Shown here: piece after piece, positions 47,563 to 58,604 of the stretch
How positions within the stretch are numbered: position 1 is the stretch's first letter
Layout of the letters: each line of letters begins with the position of its first letter
The notes under the pieces: generated by a model
Databases searched by the model: none
The model's input: only the letters and a program-made list of their open reading frames with translations
What the model was told of the DNA's origin: nothing
NCBI GenBank assembly: GCA_033239125.1
Contig: BSWB01000001.1
Location: 166,803,481-166,867,480, forward strand
Reading direction: 5' to 3'
Source: Fagopyrum homotropicum
Lineage: Eukaryota > Streptophyta > Magnoliopsida > Caryophyllales > Polygonaceae
Length of the DNA stretch: 64,000 bases
Position numbers and translations under genes: made by a program

Positions 47563-49648
47563 TCCTCTTACCCTTTTCCTTGTTGTCTTGCCTCCCTAAC
47601 GAACTACCTTACTGCTCATGTGCCTTCTTAGACCCTTGTCGAGAGATCATCAACTTCATGAACAAGCCAGACTACCCTCACCACCCGCCAATCTGTAGGG
47701 CTCTACCCTATTCCGATCCTAGGTAAACAACTCTTGCCTTGTCTTTTGTTTCTTCAAGTGTAGGTAGAGAGTAGCTGCTGAGTTGTGCTAACATATATGA
47801 TAGAAACAAGGACTGCTGTAAATAATTTGTGTTTTCTTCAGTTTGGAAGTAGGAAACTACCAATCTTGTGAATCAGTGTTAGGGAGTTAGAGTGAAGATT
47901 CACCATTGAAATTTTTATAGGTCATAGACGGGATTGCATAGTAAATCATACTAAAATTTTAGACGAATCCATGTTACGGTTTAAAAGTTATTGTGTTTCA
48001 AAGTTGACGCCTCATGCAGTTTTTATATATGTGCTGAGTGTTGGGGGAAACAGCAAGTGATGCTGTTTTGTGAGATGGTTTTGAATAAGCTATTGATCTC
48101 CGTTGAGCCTGAATTTTGGATATGATATAGTTGACATATTGTTGTAGAACATATTAAAATTTGAGAGGCATCCAGCGAGTGGTTTGGGATTTATGATTTT
48201 TCAAAGATGAAGTCGTAAGCAGTTTTTCTGTTGTGCTGAAAATCGGTTTTTGTAAGATAGTTTTAAATAGGATTTTCATCTCCTTTGTGGCTGAATTTTG
48301 GATATATTATAGATAAGATTTTATATTAGAACATATCAAAATTTGGGATAAATCCAGCGAGTGGTTTAGGAGTTATGATTTTTCAAAGTGTACTCAGATT
48401 TGGCTAAGTATAGGAAACTTCAAGTGTTGTAACCAACTTTGGAATTTTTGTAGAAGTGAAGGGTGAACAGTTTTAAGAAATTCTTGCTCCTAAGAGTAGA
48501 TGAGATATCATAGATGATCTAGATAATTATTTCGGAATTTTTATAAGTTTATTCGAATTTCTTATTTGATGTTGAAGTTGGACCTTAACGAGCTTTCCGA
48601 AAATAAGGAAATGGGTAAATTGTCAGTTTGTAACCAAACTCATCTTTAGGAGTTAGAATATGACTCTTTAGTCTCAAATAAGTGTTTAGGCATGAATTAG
48701 GGAATTTTTGGAAGTTTCGAGACCAAGGGTAAAATAGTCATTTTACCATAAATTAATACTGTAATCAATTCCGTTCTATTAAGACTTACTATCTTAGAAG
48801 TCTTAGACTTCTAATCACCTAGAAAGTGTGCTGACACACTGACCTCCTTTGACAGGCAACCGAGTTATACAGTTACAGATTGAGTTGTGATTAAATGAGT
48901 CGAGATCTGATTCAGGTAAGTCCACGGACTTACTTAGCTGGCTTCTTGTATGAGTGTAATGTGTATGAGTGGTGTTTGTTAGTTTTTATAAATATCGAAA
49001 CCGGATTAGGCCGACTTTATTATTTACATAATTGACCCAAGTGTATGATAACGGGTCGTGACATCATCTGCCTAGCTCTTGCGGGAGTCTAGGAGGTTCC
49101 CTGCGACCAGCCCAGTCTGGTAGACGGTCAGATGCATTAGTACCATTCCGCGTTGGTAAACGGGGACAGGGGCGAGGTTTGGGAATCCCTCGTGTCACAA
49201 AATAAGTATCATTAGTAATGACATATCACCTAATTAAAGATAATAAAAGGATTGAGTGTTGCATGTTGGTTGTGTACGATGTGTGATTGTGCTTTTACCT
49301 TTATACTTATGCATAGAATGTTAGCTAACGGTTTTATACCGCTTGTAGATGCCTTGCAGGTTAAGACAGTTGTAGAGAGATCCGGAGGAAATGGTCAGCC
49401 GGGTCCACGTACTCATTTAGTTGGGGACGGGAATGTCTTATGTTCTTCATATATGTCGTTTTGGTACCTTTGCTTTGTAAGGCTAATACATATTCTTCAT
49501 GTATATATTGTTTAAAGTTTTCAAATGTATTAAATACTTTTGTGCCTTGTTGTAAGATCCATGTAAAATTGTTGTCAAACTATGGTCGGGACCCACTGTG
49601 AGGTCCTAACCAGTAGCTCCCCGAGTTCTCAGAATTTGGGGTGTTACA
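47563..49648 (+). repeat. 5' LTR of the Tekay-like element, truncated at its 5' side
   Basis: Corresponds to the last 2,086 bp of the 3,400-bp 3' LTR and ends gtgttaca. It does not begin with TG at a shared point; the left 1.3 kb of the LTR is absent. It contains the dyad GTAAGTCC-AC-GGACTTAC at 48,916-48,933. The 87-codon frame at 49,252-49,515 is repeated in the other LTR and is not considered a gene. Confidence 0.85.
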
Positions 49649-49651
49649 ATA

Positions 49652-49663
49652 TGGTATCAGAGC
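49652..49663 (+). other. Primer-binding site for initiator tRNA-Met
   Basis: TGGTATCAGAGC lies three bases after the LTR end. This is the standard site in plant LTR elements that use the 3' end of initiator methionine tRNA to prime minus-strand synthesis. Confidence 0.85.
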
Positions 49664-52600
49664 TCTGGGTTGGCAACAATGGCACTTGAAATCTTCTGAA
49701 AGGCCGAATGTATAAAATAAATAGAACCCGAAAGGGGTCTAAATTTTCAAAACGGATTTCTGTTTTTACACACACGCATAGTCGGGTTGTTGGGTTAGTA
49801 GTACGTCGGACCACCATCGCTCTCCGTGGATCTCTGCAACTTGGATCGATATGAGTTAGTATATAGACTTTTTATGATGTTTCTTATTATATGTTATATA
49901 CATGTGCATGCTTAGTTTGTTAGTATCCTAAAGGATATTTTATATCCTTTAGTCGTGACATCACGAAGCGATTATCGCCTCATGATAAATCAACCGCGGA
50001 CTTGAAGAATCTCCAACACGAGGCAATGGAATCGGACCTTGAATTGAGTATTGTACTCGGGTAGGTTGCTTGGTGATCCTTACAAATTATCCAAAGAACA
50101 AGTGAGCAAGGAAGTAACGTTGTGAAGATAATTTTTACCACATGCACAATCAGATGAGGAAGAAATCCCTGAGGTAGTTTAGTTAGAAGGAATAGAAGGT
50201 TGTACAAGGAACTCGGGCATACGAAGCCGAGAGACGGAATTAGAAGAACCATGGAAGAGACTACAAGAGTGCGAAGTAGAGATAACAATATTGGAACAGG
50301 ACACGTAGAATTGAGTACACCAAGATTGCAGAATCAAGGACATTACAATCGGAACGGATGCCCCTTAGACCATTATGGGCATAAGAAACCAGAAGAAACA
50401 GAGTGTCAATCCGGGTATGAGAATCTAAGGTGCACCGAATGAAGACCTACAATTGAGTGTAAAAGCAGAAAGGCAGACCCCACAAGTGTGGGAAGGTTTT
50501 GACCTCCTCAGAGATATAAGAAGTTTGAAAGAAATCGAGACACCAATATCCAAAGAATGGAAGCCTTTAGCAGGGTCAACGGAGTTTCGTGAAGGCGATA
50601 TTACCACCAACATCAGTGAAGAAATGTGTATGGGAGAACGGCCTTGCTAGACTCGAGAGTCCAGGGTAACCCGAATTATCACGGGACCTAAGCCATCAAC
50701 ACAGACGGTCCCTGTAAAGGGACTATAATTGGGAGGTAATTAAAAGTCATCGGAACTACAAGACGCTTACCATCTATCGTGGAGTGTTAGAAACGACTTT
50801 TGACGTCAAGCGAATGGCACAGTGAGACTTGAGAAAGAGAGTTGTCCCAGAGGAAGCAGAAGAGTGAAAGATAAGACGAACTAAAGAAGTATAAAAGGAT
50901 TAATTGTATAGGTGATGCTTACCAAAGAATTTTAATACCAGACGGGTTAGGAGAAGAGTAAGTTCGGGATACTGAGATGAGTCAACTATAGATTGACCGA
51001 CGTCAGCAGAGGGTGTGTAAGTGTTGTTTGTTATTGACGAGTTATATACCGTTAAGAAAAGATAAGTGCGACCGTGGAGTTAGGGGGTAGTTTTACCGAC
51101 TCCTGGAAGGATTTCCTCAAGTATGCAACAACAATCTTCTTAGACAACTAAGGGTATAGAGAATCGTGTTAGAGGTTACTTCTTTGTTGGTTAAGATCAA
51201 ACTCCGGTCGAGTCTAGTAGTTTGGATCCGTGTTAAAAGAAATAAGGAAGTAAACGGAAGATGGTTGTTTTCCAATCATGATTTTTTTTCAAGAAGACAA
51301 AGTAAGGAAAGTACTTGGTACTTCATCCGGTTAATCATTTTTGACTGACAGAACACGTCCTTATGATTACGGAGAACAACAAAATAATCAGAGTAGCGCA
51401 GCGGAAGCGTGGTGGGTCCTAACTCACAGAGCAAGAAGCTCAAGGGTGTTGAGGGATGTTGTGTCGAGTTTAAGATGGTGATAGTTTATGAAATGCATTC
51501 TAGTTGGAAGGAACGTGAGATAGGCTATGGGGAGTTACTAAAAATGTTGTACGGAAACTTATGTGCATGTAGAGGTAATAGAAGGAGACTGGTACCCTAT
51601 TATGGATCCGAGTGTAGAGTGATGGCGTTGTTGCAGGTTGCTAGGCAAGTAGTTTTGGAATTCTATACCTAACGGAGTACGTTAGAGTGAGTTTCTTGAT
51701 GGATTGGGAGAAGAATTAACGATGTAATAAAAGTATGTATTGTGCATGGTATGCACTAGAAAGCTCAAAGTGAGTAACTACCATTCTGAGTCAAAGATAC
51801 GTAAGAAAGAGAAGCGACGGGAGTATACTTACAACCCAGTAACCGTGCTTAAAGAAAGCGTAATCCTGGAGTAGATTTTACGTGTAATGTTATAGCAGAA
51901 CAGATCCGAGTTGCGTTTTGAGACAGAGGGATACTATCGGGCTGGTAACAATGGTGAAAAAAAAGGGCGTGCTGCTGATGGTATGTTAACATTTATTGAG
52001 TAGTTATTATCAAATGTCGTCATTCCGGACATATTCTATGTCACTTAAGATCTTGTAAAATTTGTGAGAAGCCTAAGGTTGAGCTAAAGATATATTATAG
52101 ATCTATAAATAGTATTATAACGCCAAGTGAACACAGAGGATGACCATTGGGTTAATTTTTAGTTGTCTCAAGTGTTAGAGTAGAAAAGGGGATAAGTGAT
52201 GATTCCTTAATTGAGGAATAATAGGACTGAGTCATATTAAAAGACAAAATCAAGTGGGTCGTGGTACGAAGAGCATTAGACACTTGGTAAAGTGTTGGTG
52301 GATGTCCAAGACCTTTGGCCTTAGTGTGTAGTCAGAACCTTTTCAGAAGGCCGGACGCAAGTGGTCATAACAAAGGGGAGAAAGTTGAATAAATCATTTT
52401 CCGTAGGGTCATCAAAGGATCTAAAAGTGAGTTGTGTAAGGCAACCATTGGAAGCTGTAAAGCGGTTTAAAAGGGACTGAGGGACTAGTATTCCTCACCC
52501 TATTGGAGAGGGTAGCTTCAGTTTTCCACGGAGACTAAGTTTGGGAACTAAGTTTGAGAATTTCAGTGGAGAGATACCTACTAGACACGGGTTAGGTTAT

Positions 52601-53009
52601 CATATTAGAGAATCAGACTGCTAAGTCGGATGATACCGGTGAGATATCCGGTAACCACTCTAGAACGTGGTAGCAGGAGCTTGTGATCTAAATACCTGAA
52701 AAGATTTAAGATTTAGTGGTTTTATGAAAAGCTGATAAGGCTACCTAAGATATTGGGATAGTAAGAGACGTAACCCTTCAAAGACCTATGTAGTGATAGT
52801 TGTAACCTCGAGAGTGACGAGTTAGGGCTTGACCTTGGATGTGTGATATTGTTTGACTACTTGTTTATTTCATGATTGAGTGTTTAGTCAGTGATGTGTT
52901 TTTTTGGGTAACCTTGATGTGCGGGATACTTAGATGTGGAAACGACAAGACTTTCGTGTAGTGACCAAACACACCCTTTTGGTGCCTTAAAGGCCGATCA
53001 GGATTGTCT

Positions 53010-53215
53010 TACCCTAAGTTTCGGGACGAAACTTATTTTGAGGGGGATCTGATGTAACGACCGGAATTTTCGTTATGCTTTGATAGGGTTGGAGAAGTTT
53101 AGAAACAAATAAGAATTTAGTGAGACTAGGACATACCAGTATATTTATAGAAGTCGTTTAATTAAGTTCCTTGTCCTAAGTTTCGGGACGAAACTTATTT
53201 TAAGGGGGTACTGAT
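53010..53215 (+). repeat. Tandemly duplicated polypurine tract and LTR start
   Basis: ctaagtttcgggacgaaact, an A/G-rich tract (gagggggatc or aagggggtac) and TGATGTAA occur twice, with LTR starts at 53,050 and 53,212 (162 bp apart). The second leads into the 3' LTR; the first has cgaccggaattttcg after the start, closer to the Tekay consensus as I know it. Confidence 0.8.
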
Positions 53216-56200
53216 GTAATATCCGAAATTTTTATTCCGTTTAATTCCGAATCAAATCGGACTTCGAGCCGTTGACGGTTTCCCATTCTATCTAGTATTT
53301 CTTCCTTCACAAATTTTATTATTTTATGTAGAATCTAATTCATATAAAATGATAAAATTATATCAAGCTCTAATTCTTATAATTATGTATTATTTTATGT
53401 AGAATTTAATTCACATAAAATGATAGAAATATATCAAACCCTAATTCTTACAATTAATCTTTAACGACGACTTTAGACGAGAATGTGACAAAGCTGTGAC
53501 GAGACCATGACAGAGCTGAGACGAGGTCACGACGAAGCCCGACAACTCTGTGACGAAGTCATTCATGGGTCTGACAAGGCCATGACGAGTTTTGACAGAT
53601 TTTGACAAATAACTCAGCCACTCTTATTTTTGCCTTGCTTCAGCCCAACATTTTGCTTATTATCTTCAGCCCACAAAACCACAGCCCACCTTCTCCTCCT
53701 TCATTGTTGGTGACCCATTTCCGGATTGATTGCACGTCAGCCAGCAGCCCAGTCTGCCCTGAGAGCTGCCAGCCCAACAGTGAAGCTCAGCTTCTTTTCA
53801 GTCCACGCAAACGACGCACTCCCCTCTCCTCTCCTTGCTTCACGTAACGGCTGAGAAGATCTCAGTAACCGCTGCTGCAAATCACGCAAGCCAGATCTCC
53901 TTACCTTCCTTCTACATCGGATCTTCTCACAACAAGAGATCGCCTGCCCCGCTCTCAATCTCGCAGCCTAGCCGTCTGCTCCGCCTTGCCTCGATCAATT
54001 CCGGAGTAGAGCCCTGAAGCCGCCACGCCACACTCGAGTCACCAACAGAAGTTCAAGGGGACGCCAGGGGTAACGCCTCCCTTCCCTCTCGTGCGGCGGG
54101 TGCTGAATAAACTCACTTACAGCATTCAACCGTGACACTTTCCTTCTGAGGGTTGTTTCTACCGGAATAAACGCACTTACAACATTCAAAGTCATTCTGA
54201 GATCTCGTCCCTTCCCCAACGTTCTCGTCCTGCCTCGAGATCTAACACCTAGCCTTCATCGCGACAGCAAGTCTACATCTCCTCAGTTGGAACCTGTTGC
54301 ACTTGTTACAAACTGCTGGAAGTTGGTTCTGCACGTTGCTGCATCAGAGGAGACCGTCGGCAGGCTACCCCTCAATCAAACACTTCATACAGCAAACACT
54401 CAGCCTCCTCTTGTGTCAAGAGTAACAGCAGGGACTAGGTCTTTCTTCTGCGTACCTACAGATTGCTCGGGAGACTCGAGTTCCTGAATATATCCTGCTG
54501 CCCAGGTGAGTTCCGGTTACTCTCCTCCTCTTACCCTTTTCCTTGTTGTCTTGCCTCCCTAACGAACTACCTTACTGCTCATGTGCCTTCTTAGACCCTT
54601 GTCGAGAGATCATCAACTTCATGAACAAGCCAGACTACCCTCACCACCCGCCAATCTGTAGGGCTCTACCCTATTCCGATCCTAGGTAAACAACTCTTGC
54701 CTTGTCTTTTGTTTCTTCAAGTGTAGGTAGAGAGTAGCTGCTGAGTTGTGCTAACATATATGATAGAAACAAGGACTGCTGTAAATAATTTGTGTTTTCT
54801 TCAGTTTGGAAGTAGGAAACTACCAATCTTGTGAATCAGTGTTAGGGAGTTAGAGTGAAGATTCACCATTGAAATTTTTATAGGTCATAGACGGGATTGC
54901 ATAGTAAATCATACTAAAATTTTAGACGAATCCATGTTACGGTTTAAAAGTTATTGTGTTTCAAAGTTGACGCCTCATGCAGTTTTTATATATGTGCTGA
55001 GTGTTGGGGGAAACAGCAAGTGATGCTGTTTTGTGAGATGGTTTTGAATAAGCTATTGATCTCCGTTGAGCCTGAATTTTGGATAATATATAGTTGACAT
55101 ATTGTTGTAGAACATATTAAAATTTGAGAGGCATCCAACGAGTGGTTTGGGATTTATGATTTTTCAAAGATGAAGTCGTAAGCAGTTTTTCTGTTGTGCT
55201 GAAAATCGGTTTTTGTGAGATAGTTTTAAATAGGATTTTCATCTCCTTTGTGGCTGAATTTTGGATATATTATAGATAATATTTTATATTAGAACATATC
55301 AAAATTTGGGATAAATCCAGCGAGTGGTTTAGGAGTTATGATTTTTCAAAGTGTACTCAGATTTGGCTAAGTATAGGAAACTTCAAGTGTTGTAACCAAC
55401 TTTGGAATTTTTGTAGAAGTGAAGGGTGAACAGTTTTAAGAAATTCTTGCTCCTAAGAGTAGATGAGATATCATAGATGATCTAGATAATTATTTCGGAA
55501 TTTTTATAAGTTTATTCGAATTTCTTATTTGATGTTGAAGTTGGACCTTAACGAGCTTTCCGAAAATAAGGAAATGGGTAAATTGTCAGTTTGTAACCAA
55601 ACTCATCTTTAGGAGTTAGAATATGACTCTTTAGTCTCAAATAAGTGTTTAGGCATGAATTAGGGAATTTTTGGAAGTTTCGAGACCAAGGGTAAAATAG
55701 TCATTTTACCATAAATTAATACTGTAATCAATTCCGTTCTATTAAGACTTACTATCTTAGAAGTCTTAGACTTCTAATCACCTAGAAAGTGTGCTGACAC
55801 ACTGGCCTCCTTTGACAGGCAACCGAGTTATACAGTTACAGATTGAGTTGTGATTAAATGAGTCGAGATCTGATTCAGGTAAGTCCACGGACTTACTTAG
55901 CTGGCTTCTTGTATGAGTGTAATGTGTATGAGTGGTGTTTGTTAGTTTTTATAAATATCGAAACCGGATTAGGCCGACTTTATTATTTACATAATTGACC
56001 CAAGTGTATGATAACGGGTCGTGACATCATCTGCCTAGCTCTTGCGGGAGTCTAGGAGGTTCCCTGCGACCAGCCCAGTCCGGTAGACGGTCAGATGCAT
56101 TAGTACCATTCCGCGTTGGTAAACGGGGACAGGGGCGAGGTTTGGGAATCCCTCGTGTCACAAAATAAGTATCATTAGTAATGACATATCACCTAATTAA

Positions 56201-56611
56201 AGATAATAAAAGGATTGAGTGTTGCATGTTGGTTGTGTACGATGTGTGATTGTGCTTTTACCTTTATACTTATGCATAGAATGTTAGCTAACGGTTTTAT
56301 ACCGCTTGTAGATGCCTTGCAGGTTAAGACAGTTGTAGAGAGATCCGGAGGAAATGGTCAGCCGGGTCCACGTACTCATTTAGTTGGGGACGGGAATGTC
56401 TTATGTTCTTCATATATGTCGTTTTGGTACCTTTGCTTTGTAAGGCTAATACATATTCTTCATGTATATATTGTTTAAAGTTTTCAAATGTATTAAATAC
56501 TTTTGTGCCTTGTTGTAAGATCCATGTAAAATTGTTGTCAAACTATGGTCGGGACCCACTGTGAGGTCCTAACCAGTAGCTCCCCGAGTTCTCAGAATTT
56601 GGGGTGTTACA
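53212..56611 (+). repeat. 3' LTR of the Tekay-like element (3,400 bp)
   Basis: Runs from TGATGTAATATCC, directly after the polypurine tract, to GTGTTACA. It contains a 68-bp tandem duplication at about 53,322-53,460 (tattttatgtagaat.taattca units), several tgacgag/tgacgaag words at 53,465-53,600, a C-rich stretch 53,640-54,480, and the dyad GTAAGTCC-AC-GGACTTAC at 55,879-55,896. The open frame at 56,215 duplicates that at 49,252. Confidence 0.85.
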
Positions 56612-56738
56612 GGTTCCACCAACATGGAAGTTGGGTGACCTCCTAGAAAACACAAGAAATTCAACAAGGATCGGGATATAACAAAGACCGGATTTCTACA
56701 AAGGCGGCAGTACAAAGCAGCACACAAGGAAGGTGTAG
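56612..56738. other. Short spacer between two LTR elements
   Basis: 127 bp of unrecognised sequence separate the Tekay-like 3' LTR from the Athila-like LTR. The last five bases (tgtag) would be the left target-site copy of the Athila-like element, whose right end is outside the window. Confidence 0.5.
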
Positions 56739-57272
56739 TGATAGCATGAATTATAGTCTATATTTTGAGGTTTGTTTGGACGTTTTATCTTTCATAATCT
56801 GCATATTTGCATGTGCATTATGTTATTATACTGCCATTTCATCTACCTTTGCGAGAATCGAGGTCTACACCTAGTTTTGTTGTAATTGCAGGTAATTTGG
56901 TACGTTTTGCATCAAAAAAGGAGCAAAAGGAGTCATGAGTCATTTAGAGCTACATCCAGGAAGCATAACCATGGATTAAAGATTTACTTTGGACCAGTTT
57001 TGAGAGATTTCGCATTCAGTTGTGACTCACCTCGGTTGACCAAAGATTCACCTCGACCGAGGTGATCCAGAGACGCCGACTCGACCGAGGCGAATACCTA
57101 GGACGCGGCGAGAATATTTTATTCTTGGATGAGATCTTTTAAATTTGGAAAGAGATCTTATATTTTTGGGCTTGGCTCCTGGAAGGAAGGAGATATGCAG
57201 AATCATATATTTTACCTATTTTTATGGGAAGAGATCTTTCTAAGATATCTTATCTTTGGAGGGTTATTTTCC

Positions 57273-57280
57273 TATAAAAA
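57273..57280 (+). promoter_or_regulatory. LTR TATA box
   Basis: TATAAAAA within cctataaaaagggttgg, after a T/A-rich stretch with agatatctt motifs. It is the likely core promoter that would start the genomic RNA about 30 bp downstream. Confidence 0.6.
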
Positions 57281-57879
57281 GGGTTGGATTTTCACAAATC
57301 CAACATCTCGCATACGACGTCGCATACCCCGCTGAGATCCGCATACTTTCTGCAGTAGCCGCACTCCAGTTTGGGAGAGATTCGAAGAACCTTGTTGAAA
57401 GTTGAAATCCATAGCTTTTATAGCTCTTTGGAGGGTTTTGTAAGATTATCTTCAATTCCCTTCCTTGTTGGATTGCTTGTTGGATTGCTATCCAAGGAAC
57501 GCTTTGTTGTGATATTTGATTCAGTTATTGAAGTCTTTTCATTAAATTCTTCTTTGTTCAAATATTCACCTTCTTCCCATATATTTGATTAATACTTTCA
57601 TGATGATGAGTGGCTAATTTCCTTGTGTGATTCTAGGGTGATTGGCTGAAGGTTGTGGGGAAAACAATGATAGAATAATCTTAGATTCCAGTAGGATCCT
57701 GAAAGTTCGAGTCTTTAACCTTAACCCTAAGCATCTCGTTCAGTCGATGAACATCTCGGCCGGGGTGGAAACTGGCTGACCGAGGTGACTTATCTGATCC
57801 ATAACTAAGAGTTAAGTGTTAGAGTTTGCCAAATCCTATTCTTATTACACCTTTCCTGGTTCAAAGCAAGTTTAGGATG

Positions 57880-58145
57880 AGACTTACCCGGTAATTCCTT
57901 AGTTTGTGTACCAACGATCATAAGTGTAGGTAATAAAGGTTCATCCTTTATTGGGGTTTGAGTGTGCTTCCATCCCATCTTTGTGAGTTAGCCTGAGACT
58001 TACCCGGTAAAGGTTGATTCTATTCCCTTAGATGGTGTGTTAGTTTGAGGTTATAGTTCTTTATCTTGATTCCTTGAGACTTACCCGGTAAGAGGAGTTA
58101 CGGTTTTGGATTAGTGTGTAGTGAGACTTACCCGGTGATCTACTC
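57880..58145 (+). repeat. Five spaced copies of gacttacccggta in the LTR
   Basis: The 13-bp word recurs at intervals of roughly 55-110 bp in the R/U5 part of the LTR, with unrelated sequence between copies. Confidence 0.7.
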
Positions 58146-58485
58146 CACTTTAGTAACACCTTCCCCACACAAAAATCTCAGCTTTGTCCGCTTATCTATA
58201 GATCTTGAGTTGGAACCACAACTAGATGCTTTAATCCCTAGAATTGCATGTTTGCTTTATTGACTTCTTATTCATCTTTGATTGTGTTAATCGCTCTTGT
58301 GGTTAGTATTGACATAAGCACACCGTATTGACTTTGTTTCACCGAGTCCCTGTGATCGACCCCTGGAATTTTCTTGCTTTTACTACGATTGACCCGTACA
58401 CTGCGGGTTCGCATCCTTGTTTTAAGCTTAAGTCTAGGGTTATAAATTTAAAGCTTGCACACACCGTTTGGAGCGAACAAGTTTT

Positions 58486-58503
58486 TGGCGCCGTTGCCGG
58501 GGA
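58486..58503 (+). other. Primer-binding site, tRNA-Asp type
   Basis: TGGCGCCGTTGCCGGGGA begins seven bases after the LTR end. This sequence is typical of Athila/Calypso-type plant elements, where it has been assigned to aspartate tRNA. Confidence 0.7.
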
Positions 58504-58604
58504 CTTGGTCTAGACCGAGCCAGTACGGTTTGCTCTTGGGGCGATTGCCCCGTTTCATCTAACCACTCTACTTGAGTGACTTTTGCAGGTTCTTTCTTAG
58601 GTAT

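Larger units (their letters stand above)
47563..56611 (+). mobile_element. Tekay-like (Ty3/Gypsy) non-autonomous LTR retrotransposon
   Basis: LTR sequence repeats with a fixed offset of 6,963 bp (47,563-49,648 and 54,526-56,611), with no net indel and about seven substitutions by eye. A tRNA-iMet-type primer-binding site follows the 5' LTR, and a polypurine tract preceded by ctaagtttcgggacgaaact, typical of Tekay/Del elements, precedes the 3' LTR. The internal 3.4 kb (49,649-53,049) has no open frame above about 100 codons and no readable Gag, protease, RT, integrase or chromodomain. Such an element could only have moved with proteins supplied in trans. Confidence 0.85.
56739..58479 (+). repeat. 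5' LTR of the Athila-like element (1,741 bp)
   Basis: Starts TGATAGCATG and ends GAGCGAACA. Both ends recur in the rearranged fragments at 26,692 (inverted start) and 26,363 (end). The TATA box lies at 57,273. gacttacccggta occurs five times between about 57,880 and 58,140 as spaced direct repeats. Palindromes CACCTCGACCGAGGTG (57,049-57,064) and CTCGACCGAG (57,080-57,089) lie in U3. Confidence 0.85.

Noticed and set aside
49252..49515. 87-codon open frame, repeated identically at 56,215-56,478
   Set aside because: The repetition simply reflects the two LTR copies. The frame lies in the non-coding LTR and has no protein-like features.
49980..51672. Open frames of 80-102 codons in the interior of the Tekay-like element as gag or pol pieces
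   Set aside because: No CCHC, DTGA, YMDD, RNase H or integrase motif can be read; the lengths are those expected by chance.
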